Origin: Triplophysa rosa
Lineage: Eukaryota; Chordata; Actinopteri; Cypriniformes; Nemacheilidae
Assembly (NCBI RefSeq): GCF_024868665.1
Contig: NW_026634146.1
Span: 116,563-180,562, forward strand
DNA length: 64,000 nt
Reading direction: 5' to 3'
Made by a program: the position numbers and the translations under genes. This document shows, piece by piece, positions 42,843 through 54,800 of this stretch; the first letter of the stretch is position 1; every line of letters begins with the position of its first letter. The notes under the pieces were generated by a model. The model was not told where the DNA came from. It was given only the letters and a program-made list of their open reading frames with translations, and ran no database searches.

Positions 42843-45800
42843 GTATGTAGATAAAAATGCTTTAACATTTTATGAGAAAAAAATGAACCACAGCAACTGG
42901 TTAAAAGTATGGCTTGAGTATTGAGTTTTGAATGTCCTTTCAATGTTTTGTCGGTTACGTGTGTGTCTGCGTGTGTGTGTGTGTGTGTGTGTGTGTTAAA
43001 CAAACTAATCCATATAGGACAAAGAGCACCTAACTGTGCATGTTTGTGTGCAAACCCAAAGAAGCAGTCTAAGATCAGCCTTTTCACTTTACTTTTCATT
43101 TTATTTCTGTTTACTTGTTCTGCAGTTTTGAATGTTGTTTCAGCTGTAGCGAAACGAGCAGTGTGGATTTCTTCTTTTAGGCATGTTATAGGCATATATA
43201 GGGGTTCAATCGCCTGGCTCTGCACAGTTCACTGCTGTGGGTTCTGACACACTGACAACAGGAGTGATATATAAATGCATGAAGTAAAGTGAAAAGAACA
43301 TGTAGCGCCCCACGTCAACATTAAATGATGTTTGTGATTACAGCTGCAGTAAATATAGTGTAGATAAACCCGATTAAAGTTTTCATTATTCATCATTGTT
43401 TCATTATACCTTAACAGAAGCATTCGGTGGAATTAATTGTAGGTAAGTGTACAAGCAATATTTAAGAAAAACAATATTAATATACAGTCATGGCCAAAAA
43501 TATTGACATCATTGGTAAATATGAGTTGTGACAACACATCTGCATTGTTTATTAAACTTTTATTAAATACAAAATAATCACAAAAAAATGTACATTTCAT
43601 TGAAGTTTGAAAGTGGATGGAAAGTCACATTGTTTTACGGGTTGTATTTGTGAACATGGGTTAATGCATTAACTAATATGAGCAATACTTCTACAGTAGT
43701 TATTCATGTTAGTTTATGTCAATTTCTGCAATTACTTAAAGTGATATTTCACCCAATAATGAAAATTCTGTCATCATTTACTCACCCTCGAGTTGTTCCA
43801 AATGTGTATAAACGTGTTTGTTCTGATGAACACAGAGAATATACTGTATTTGGAAGAATGCTTGTGACCAAACAGTTCATTTGACTCCCATAGTAGGAAA
43901 AAAAAAACGGTAGTCATAAATGCTCCAGAACTGTTTGCTGTCCTACATCCTTCAAAATGTCTTTTGTGTTCAACAGAACAAAATAAATGATAAAGTAATT
44001 TGTCCTACTATGGGAGTGTAAATAGGTGTTGAGATCTGTTTGGTTATAAGCAATCTTCCAAAAATCTTTCTCTGTGTTCATCAGAACAAAGACATTTATA
44101 CACATTTGGAACAACTCGAAGGTGAGGAAATGATAACAGAATTGTCATCAATGTACAATGAACTAACACTCTGTTCTTTGTGGTAGAACATTGAAATGAA
44201 GGTTTTTCTGTCACCTGATGCAGATGGGCACACGAGGCGTGCCACACGGGAGGGCAGCGTGAGGCTGGTGGGCATTCTGTCTTCATCTGGTCGTGTTGAG
44301 GTGTATCATGATGGACAGTGGGGTACAGTTTGTGATGATGGATGGAAACTGTCTGAAGCTCAGGTGGTGTGTCGTCAGCTGGGTTTCTCTGGAGCAATAT
44401 CAGCTTCATTGAGTCAAAATCCTGGTGAGCTTCCATACGTGTGGAAGAGAATTTATGCATGGTCACAAAACAAAATGCGTTTCCCTTAGCTGCTAAATAC
44501 GCATAGTGTTCAGTTAGTTCAAACATGTTCCAGACAAAAGGTTCCCCTACAGATTTATGTAGTCCAGAGATTTTGCTAACCAAGCATGGTTTGTCATTTA
44601 CCATAAAGAAAAACATTATCAGACATTTCCATATAACATCTTTAGGAATCAAATTTTAAATCTATCATACAAATTTTCATTTTAATTATCTTCTGTTTAT
44701 ACTTAAAGAGTTCTGACATCTGCAAGCAAAATGATGTCATTTCACACAATTCTTCTTTGTTTTAAGAGGCTTTGGTGTCCCCAGCAAATGGGTCCGCCTG
44801 GTCAAATAAATCTGCCTCATAATTTCAATGTAATCTATAATAAAAAAAATCTGTGGGCCAGCACCAATTTAGTGTAAACTTGGCTATGTCGTGTTGTTTT
44901 TTAGGGTCTGGTCCAATCTGGCTGGATGATGTGAACTGTAAAGGCTCTGAGAGCTCATTGTCTGACTGTAGTTTTAAAAGCTGGGGTGTTACTGACTGCA
45001 CACATAAAGAAGATGCGGAAGTCGTCTGTGACACCGGTAAGTCAACTAGTAAATCTTCCAGAAATTACAACTCATGAAGGACAGGTCTGGAAAAGGAAGA
45101 GATTACTGAAAAATGACCTTTAATCACCATTTCAACACTTGTTGTGGTCATTCCAGTTCAGTGTTTGTTCAGTTTCTGTGCCTGATTGTCTTGTTATTTT
45201 GGTCATTTTTTGGTTTAGCCCCTTCATGGGTTTGTTAGTTTGAATTCTGTGTAGTCAAGAGATTTGGTTCTTAACACCAAGTTGAGAACACAAATGATGT
45301 TGAGTGTTACTTCTCCTCGAATCTTTTTTCTGCCCCGTTTACACTTTCTGTTCTCTATTTTTAAGAAATGTCTTTTGTTTGCAATTATTTTGTCTGTCTG
45401 GGTTTGATTCCTGCCTCATTTCCAGACTTATCTCGCCTCACTGAGTGGTTTCTAGTCACGATATATCAGCTGAAGCATCACAATACCTTGTTGTATCACA
45501 AAACTCTGCAATGTGGCAGTGATTTGTAATAAAAATTTAAATCTATTTACATAGAATTTCCAAAACACACAGATGAAAAAGTCCCAATTTTGAATATTTT
45601 ATAAATTATATTGAATAACTGGCTATATGAAACCAAAGACAGAAGTATGACTACACTTATTTAATGTACACTACTGTATTGTGTAGTATTTGCTATAGTA
45701 ATTTGATAAACTGCAGTAAATACTGTAATGTATGTTTTTGGGCGGTTTCCAGGACTAGGCCTTAGTTAACTTAGGACATTTATGTGGTCTTAAAAACCTA

Positions 45801-48800
45801 CTTTACAAAAAAACATTACTGGTGTGCATCTTGAGATAAAACAGTTGCACTGATATATTTTAAGATGTGTCAGTGCAAGTTGTTTTTGCCCTGTCCGGGG
45901 AAACCGCCCCATAAAATGTACTATGTTAAGACACAAAAACACTATGGCATCTAGGAATGTAACGTCTTGGTTATGGATGTAACCTCAGTTCCCTGATGGA
46001 GGGAACGAGACGTTGTGTCGAACCGACAGATTGGGGTTCGTCTTGAGAACCTATCATCTTCTGAGTATTTTGAAAAGGCCAATGAAAATTGGCGAATGAA
46101 ATTTGCATGCCGGACTCCTCCCCGGATGTCCGGGTATAAGAGGGAAGCCGGCGTGCTCATTCATTAACCGTTTGGTCTGAGGAGCCTGAGAGCATCCCCC
46201 CGACCGCTGCGGTGGGCGGCCAGTGTTGTGGCATAAAGGACACAACGTCTCGTTCCCTCCATCAGGGAACTGAGGTTACATCCGTAACCAAGACGTTCCC
46301 TTGCTGTCGGTCTCCCGACGGGCGGGGGGTGAGCGGGGCCGCTCATGAGGACAGAGTCAAGTTCCATACCGAGAAAGAGGATGCTCTGCACCGGGGAGAG
46401 CTTGCTCTTCTCAATTGACCTGTAGCCCCAACCGATCTAGGTGCCGGAGCACCAGGACCCTGTGTGTACACAACAGATCTCGAGAGTGCGCCAAGCTGAG
46501 CCAGTCGTCGAGATAGTTTAGTACCCGCACACCTCCTTCCCTAAGGGAAAGGAGGGCGGCTTCCACGACCTTCGTAAAGACTCGTGGAGACAGGGACAGA
46601 CCAAAGGGGAGGACCCTGTACTGAAATGCCCATCCCTCGAATGCGAACCGTGGGAACGGCCGATGTCGAGGGAGGATTGAGACATGAAAGTACGCGTCCT
46701 TCAGGTCGATTGCCATGAACCAGTCCTGACACCTGACGGACGTCAGGGTGCGCTTCTGCGTGATCATCCTGAAACGCAGCTTGTGTAGGTGCCTGTTCAG
46801 AACACACAGATCCAAGATAGGGCACAGCCCCCTGCCTTTCTTGGGGACAATGAAGTAAGGGCTGCAACACCCGTTGAACATCTCGGCTGGTGGACGGGCT
46901 CGATTCCAGAAGGAATCCCTTCGCCAGAAGGGTGGCGACCTCGGCCCAAAGTACCGGAGCATCCTAGCCTCTGACTGAGGTAAATACGATGCCCTGAACT
47001 TGGGCAGGCGACTGGATCGCGTAGCCGAGACGGATCATCTTCCCTAGTCAGCCTGACAGTCTGGGAACCCGGCCAAGCTCCCACACCTGTGACAGGGGGA
47101 CTAAAGGTTCGATCTTCTTCATCGTCCCCCGGGGGGTGGTTCGATGGCTAGCAGTACGGATTCCTTGCCGGGGGTGGTCGCCCGGGGAGGAGATTGGCTC
47201 TGCTGTTTTTCCTGCCTGGCGACTACGCAGCTCAACGCACTGTATGACTGAGAGCGCTGAGGGCTGGTGTTTATACTCGACATTGCGCTTCGCCGTGACG
47301 CAACCTCGAGTTGCCATCCACCTCGTGCCGAGGGTGGAGTGGCTGTGATAACCCAGAGAGAGAGGAGACTCTCTTTTGAGAGTAAGTGGGCGCTAGCCCC
47401 CCGGAGGGGGCCAGCAGATGGTGAGACGGGGCAGGAGCCGTCCCTATCCGATTTCCCAGCGATGTTGCTGGGGTCGGGCCCAATGGTAGCCTCAATCTCC
47501 CTGAGGTCTTCCCATGAGGGCAACTTCCACCGCTGCTGATGGGGCGATGGCTCGACAGTAACACCAACCAGCCCCCTCCTTGCGAGACGGGTGCGTCGAG
47601 AAAGCGGACCTTCTCGGCGTACTCATCTGCACAAAGTTTGGCCAGAGGAGTTGCTCATGGACCATAAGTGTGGACATCGTCCGACCCAGGGCCCGTGTGG
47701 TCACCTTGGTCGCCCATAGAGCGAGGTCGGTGGCGGCACAGAGTTCCTGCATAAGCGCTGGGTCGGTCTTACCCCCGTGGAGCTCTCTCAATGCCCTGGC
47801 CTGGCAGGAGCCATAGCGTGGAGAGAGGAGACAGCTTCGTCCACCGCAATGTAAGCCCTCGACACCAGAGATGTCGAGACCGCACATGCTTTGGACGGGA
47901 GTCTAGGGCATGGGTGCACCGCGGCGGCACACTCCACCTGGGGAAATCAACGTATCCTCTAGCTGTCTCAACTTCAAGGGAAGAGAGGGTGACAGAACTT
48001 TGTTTGACGTGAAACGTGCCGGAAAGGGGGAGTTTCCAGGTCTTACTAAGTTCCTCATGCACTTCCGGTAAACACGGCACTGGGGGCGGGCGCGGCTTGG
48101 AGCCACACTCAGATGCGTGCACTGCAACCCAACACTCATGGCGGCCCGGGAAAGCATGGCTGACATTTCGACACCCGCTTCTTCCTGGGCTCGACCCCCC
48201 GAGGGAGGGAGCCCAAGGAATCGTTGGAGTCGGATGGCGCCGATGCTGCAAGACCTCATCTTCACGCATCGTGTCCGAATACGTGATTGAGGAGTAAGAC
48301 GGCGGGACCGTCTCCTGGGGGACGATCAGACGAGCGAGACGAGGTGCGAACGGTCCGTGAGCCAGCGGCTGGCGGATTATTGTTCACAGTAATCCTCATA
48401 TCACCCTCGCTGCTAGCCGTAGCGGACGGCAGGGCCGTAGTCCTGCCGCCACGGAACGGGGAGCAAATGAGGTGGTGGCTGAGTCCCATGGGCACACATC
48501 CACCCATGATGCAACGTCTGGATCGTCACCACCCGCAGTGCAGGCAGGACGCATCCACAACGTCTGCCCCAGTGTACTGGAAGCAGGCATCGTGTCCGTC
48601 CCCCTCCTCGATGAGTGTGTTGCACCCATGAGAACAGCAGGACAAGCCACACTGGAGAAATTTGCTCTTTTAGAAAATGAAATTTGCTCGAACACCTCCG
48701 GAACTGCCGAGACGCCCAGGGGAGAGTCACTGCAGGAAGGGACCGTCCGCTGCACCACGTCGTAGATTCCAGCAGAATATTGATCACTGAAGATCGCTGT

Positions 48801-51800
48801 GTCGCTCATCAGATGCACAGGCTCTGAAGAACAAACGGTGAATTAATGAGCACACCGGCTTCCCTCTTATACCCGGACATCCGGGGAGGAGTCCGGCATG
48901 CAAATTTCATTCGCCAATTTTCATTGGCCTTTTCAAAATACTCAGAAGATGATAGGTTCTCAAGACGAACCCCAATCTGTCAGTTCGACACAACGTCGAG
49001 AGACCGACAGAAAGGGAACTACAGTTTACTCTAGTACAGGGGTGTTCAAAATGGGTCCTGGAGGGCCAGTGTTCGGCAGAGTTTAGCCCCAGCTAAGCTC
49101 AAAACACCTGTCTAGTCTGCCTAATGAGATCTTGATTAGCTGCTTCAGGTGTGTTTGATTAGGGTTTGCAGTATGCAAAATCGGCTTGGTAAAAATATCA
49201 CCATGTGCGCACGCATACACTGAGCATGTATAACTCAACTCAACTTTATTTATATAGCGCTTTTCACAATTTTCATTGTTACAAAGCAGCTGTACAGGAG
49301 ACATATTGACTATAAGCAAAACAATTAAAGTTATACCTGTTAAAACAAGAAAAAGGTGAAAACACAGAAGACAGACACACCCACATACAAAACACTCCAC
49401 ACACACAACATGCACACGTACTAACACACATAGACATAGACACACACACGGACTTGCAGACATACTGACACGCAAGCACACACACACACAGACAAGCACG
49501 CACACAGACATGAACGCACACACAGACACGCACACACAGACACACACACACAGACACACACACACGCACGCACACACACGCACGCACACACACGCACGCA
49601 CACACACACACAGTGAGAGCACACATTTAAGATGAAGGAGAGAGAAACACAGGTCAAATAGAACAGACTATAAATTCCTATATGCAATATTAATTAAATA
49701 AAACTTTAAAATTCTAAAGCAGCCCCCCCGCCCAGGCAAATAGTGCAAAACAGTATGCAAACAGTGGCGAGGAACCCAAAACTCCAATGGAAAAAAAACC
49801 CTCAGGAGAACCCAGGCCCAACCAGAGGATTCCAGTTCCCCTCTGGCAAAAGCTGCTGCCTCTGCACAAGCTCGACAGTGCTTGCACAACAAGGTTAAAT
49901 AAAAATAAATAAACTTACTAATAAGGTAAATTATAGATTTAAGATTATCATTAATAATCTAATAGCATTTGAAATTTTGTGGTGAAGACGTGTCAAGTGA
50001 CCGCGTCCTTCTTTATCCAGCTCTATCATCTCAGCTCTTGTCAGGTAGCCGCTTACCATTCTCCGCTCTACCATCAGGTCTGGGCATGAACTGCATCCTG
50101 CTCACTGTGGTAACCTCTGAACAATGAGACAAGACTGGCTGAGTGTAGAGTACTGTTCTGCACTCTTTGATGCAACAAGTACATCCATTGTGTTTTTGGT
50201 TCTGGTTGATCTAACTAATGCAGCCTAAACCCTCAGAGGATTTATATTAGTGTAGGAAGTGTAGTGTATGCAAGATTAAAAAGATGCGTCTTTAGTCTAG
50301 ATTTAAACTGACAGAGTGTGTCTGCCTCCCAGACAGTGCAGGGAAGACTATTCCAAAGTTTAGGCGCTAGATAGGAAAAGGATCTACCACCTGCACTTCA
50401 TTTTGAAATTCTAGGTATTACCAACTGACAGGATGCCTGAGAGCGTAATGCATGTAAAGGACTGTAATACAAGAGGAGTTCACTCAAGTATTGAGGAGCT
50501 AAACCATGTAGGGCTTTATAGGTAATAAACAAGATTTTAAAGTTAATGCAAAGCTTTATAGGTAACCAGTGCAAGGTTGACAGAACCGGGCTAATATGCT
50601 CTTTTTTCTTACGTGTTAGAACGCATTTTGGACCAGTTGGAGTTTTTGTAATAAGCCTGCAGGGCAACCACCTAACAGTGCATTACAATAATCTAGTCTT
50701 GATGTCATGAATGCATGAATTAACTTCTCTGCATCTAATTGTGACAGCATATGACGTAGTTTAGATATATTCTTGTAACGAGGAAGGCGGGACGAGAGCC
50801 GTGAGGGAACGTTGCACCGGTCTCGCATCTCTCACGGAGGAGCGGAAGTATAAAAGGACGAGCGACAGGAGTGCACGATGAGAGAGGACTAGGCCTGGTG
50901 TTAAGTTTTATTTATGTTTGTGTGGCCGGCAGTTGACCGTGAGGTAGCTGTCGGCCCTTTACTTTCGTTTTGTTGTTTGTTTATTTTATTAAAAGTTTAT
51001 TTAATGTTTACCGGTTCCCACCTCATTCCTTCCTTACTTTGAAATGTATTACAATTCTTAAGATGGAAAAAAGCAATTTTACAGGTGTTGGCGACATGGC
51101 TCTCAAATGACAGATTACTATCGAATAGAACGCCAAGATTCTTTGCTGACGATGAGGGTTTTATGGAACATCCGTCAATACTTAAGCAGTATTCTTGGTT
51201 GTTACGTATGGCAGTTTTCGGTCCAATAAGTAACACTTCTGTTTTGTCGGAGTTCAGTAATAAAAAGTGGTTACTCATCCAGTTTTTATATCGCCTATGC
51301 ATTCCATTATTCGATGGAACTGCTGTGTTTCATGAGGCTTCGTGGAAATATAAAGTTGAGTATCATCAGCATAACAGTGAAAGCTAAATCCGTGTCACTT
51401 TATTATATCTCCTAGAGGTAGCATGTATAATGTGAAGAGCAGAGGCCCTAAGACTGAGCCCTGTGGTACACCGTACTGGACTTGCGATTTGCGTGACACC
51501 TCATTGTTTATTGCTACAAATTGAAAACGGTCGGAAAAATAAGATTTAAACCATTTCAAAGCTATTCCCTTAATGCCGATGTAATTTTCGAGTCTATGTA
51601 GGAGTGTGCTGTGGTCAATGGTGTCGAATGCAGCACTAAGGTCTAGCAGCACCAATAACGAGATACAACTTCGGTCAGACGCCAATAGCAGATCATTTGT
51701 AACTCTGATCAAAGCAGTCTCTGTACTGTGACATGCTCTAAATCCAGACTGGAATTATTCATTGATGTCATTCCTTTGGAGGAAGGAACATAATTGAGTT

Positions 51801-54800
51801 GAAACTACTTTTTCCAGAACTTTAGATATGAAAGGTAGATTCGATATAGGCCTGTAGTTCTCTAGTTCTCTAGGGTCGAGTTGGGGTTTTTTGACAAGGG
51901 GCCTTATAACAGCCACCTTATATGCTTTAGGCACATGTCAGAGATGAGTTAATAATGCTAAGAAGAGGATCTATAGTTTCTGGGAGCATCTCTTTCAGTA
52001 GATTTGTAGGTATAGGGTCTAGCATGCATATTGTTGATTTAGATGATCTAATGATTTTAGACAGCTCATCTTGATCTACGGTAGAAAATAATTGCAATTT
52101 CTCCTTAGGGGAGCTGTAGTTAGTTTGTTCAGCGGGTTTCACTTCTGATTGCATTGTTATAATTTTTTCTCTAATATCTTGGATTTTATTTGTGAAGTAG
52201 TTCATAAATTCATCACTGTTATGCTGATATCCAGAATCTGAAGTCGCTGACGATTTATTTTTTGTTAATTTAGCCACTGTGTTAAATAAAAACCTAGGGT
52301 TGTGCTGGTTTTCTTCTATTAGTGATGAAAAGTAGGCGGATCTAGACGTTTTTATGGATTTAATGTATTTTTTAATACTATCCTTCCATGCTGTATGAAA
52401 TACCTCTAATTTAGTTTTCTTAAAGTTGCGCTCCATTTTCAGGCCGCTTTCTTTAGAGCCTGAGTGTGTTCATTATACCACAGTGTTGGGCTACCATTTT
52501 TAATCTTCTTTAAACGCAGAGGAGCAACTGTATCTAGTGTTTCCGAGAATTTAAAAGAAATTAAAATTTTCAATGGTAATGTCAAAAATCTTACTCATGC
52601 TAGAGATTTAAGACAATTCAGGAACATTATCGAGAAACGCATCTTTGGTAGTTGAAGTTATTGTTGTACCATATTTGTAACAAGGAGTTTGATTTGCAGC
52701 CATAGGCCAATGAAGCAAACATAATACCAGATAATGATCCGAAATGTCTTCGCTCTGCTGAAGGATTTTAACGTCGTCCACATTTATACCGTAAGACAGT
52801 ATTAAATCTAAAGTATGATTACAAAGGTGAGTGGGTCCTGACACATGTTGTCTAACGCCCATGTTAATGCCTATGTGTAACGCCCGAGTTATTGTAAAGT
52901 GCTGCGACACCTCCCCCTCTGCCTTTTAGGACAGACTCATTTAAAGTAATATAATCATCTGGTTTTAGCCATGTTTCTGTCAAACAGAGCATGTCTATTT
53001 TATGATCTGTTATCATATCGTAAACAAAAAGTGCTTTATTAGAGAGAGATCTAATATTTAGCAATCCGAGTCGTAACAGTTGATTATCTGTATTTTGTTC
53101 ATGTTTAATTTTTTTAACTTTAAATTACTTTCAAGAGGTTTACGCAATATTTTATGTTTGATAATCCGGGGGACAGACACAGTCTCTATTTTATGAGGTT
53201 TGGGAGAAGGGATTATTACATGTTGTACATTTTGTGTATTCTGCGACGTGAGACGGCAAGCAGACAGTTGGTTAAGCCATTCTGTCTGCTCCCTGACCTG
53301 GGCCCCAGCGAGTCAAACTTTATCATAATTAAGACTTTCTGCCATATTTCTAGACAGGATGGAAGCCCCAGCCCAGGAGGGATGGAGACCATCTTGTTTC
53401 AACAGGTCAGGTCTGCCCACAAAACTCTTCCAGTTATTTATAAAAACTATATCATTCTGCAGGCACCACTCAGACAACCAGCCATTTAGTGATGATAATC
53501 TGATATAAATCTCATCACCACAATAAGCATTGAGCGGGCCAGAGAATATTACAGTGTCTGACATCGTGCTTGCGAGCTCACACACCTCTTTAATATTATC
53601 TTTTGTGATCTCCGATTGACGGAGTCGAACATCATTTGTGCCGACGTGAATGACAATCTTACTGAATTTACGATTAGCCTTAGCCAGCACATTTAAATTT
53701 GACTTGATGTCAGGTGCTCTGGCTCCCGGTATTTGACTATGGTGGCTGGTGCCTCTATGTTAACGTTCCGAAAAATAAAATCACAGATAACTAGGGCACT
53801 TTCAGCAGGTTTCTCAGTCGGTGCGTCACTGAACGGGGCAATCCTGTTTGAGACTGTAATCGGAACGATTGAGTGATGTTTTGTCCTGCGACTATGCCGT
53901 CTCAGTCACAAAGTTTCCCAGCTGCGGGGGATTTTCAACCGGAAAATCCAACTTGTGCGCAATAACGTTGCTCGCATCCAAAGTGTTTTCTATGGTCGTT
54001 ACACTCTTACTATCCTCAGATAAAGATTGGATGCAAGACTCTAATTCTAAGATCTTCTCTGTCAGCCTAACTATTTCCCTGCATTTATCGCATATAAAAC
54101 CCTCGCAGCTGACAGAGAAGGCTAAGCTAAACATATGACATGAGTGAAGTGAAAGTGACCTATTAGTCAGATATGGTGACCCATACCCAAAATGTGACCT
54201 CTGCATTTAACCCATCCAGAGAGTAGCGAACACGCGCACAGCAAGTGGTGAACACACATACACCCAGAGCAGTGGGAATGCTATCACTGCAGCACCTGGG
54301 GAGCAAATAGGTGCCTTGCTCAAGGGCACCTCAGTCATTACCCGCCGGCCCAGCGAATCGAACCGACAACCTTCTGGTCACGAGTCCGACTCTCTTACCA
54401 TTAGGCCACGGCTGCCCCGTGATGAGGTGCAAGTAACAATAATAGGAGTAGAAACCAAGGTTGCTCGATAAATCGTAGTATATATGCTTAAAAAGAGAAA
54501 CAGGCACACACGACAAACTAGAGGCAAAATGATATTCCACAGTGTAAACAGAAAGAAAGCTAACACGCTATCGACATTAAGTTAACTATCAATTTTGGTT
54601 TAGAATCTACAAGTAAATAACAAGAACAGGGTTATTGAGATATAAGGATAAGTTAGCAACGACAGTGATAAGTAATGATAATAAAATACACTAATATTAA
54701 AACGAAGTGCAAGTGCAGGGATACAAACAAACCGCCGGCAGCGATGCAGACAGGAACTGTTTGACAGACAGAAACAACATCTGTTCAACATAACCCAGCA

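Larger units (their letters stand above)
45957..49018 (-). mobile_element. DIRS copy 3: deletion derivative with two facing 5' ends
   Basis: The right side (48834-49015) is a normal minus-strand 5' end with repeat and promoter. Gag and RT follow leftward, but the element stops in RT near 46330, without RNase H or recombinase. The left side then has a second 5' end in the opposite orientation (45960-46190), again with promoter and TATA, so the element is bounded by an inverted repeat of roughly 200 bp. A central complementary segment (46217-46310, with CCTCCATCAGGGAACTGAGG) lies between. Not autonomous. Confidence 0.75.
49232..54138 (-). mobile_element. L2 LINE (family B), minus strand, full-length but decayed
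   Basis: The 3' tail (ACTCAACTCAACTTTATTTA) is at 49232, then the 3' UTR with a CA array, ORF2 remnants at 50398-53064, ORF1 remnants at 53313-54138, and a SINE at the 5' side. A 280-bp solo LTR splits ORF2. It is a different family from the intact L2 at 19-24 kb: the layout is alike but the proteins are clearly diverged and the 3' UTR differs. The 34870 and 62470 copies belong to this family. Confidence 0.85.
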
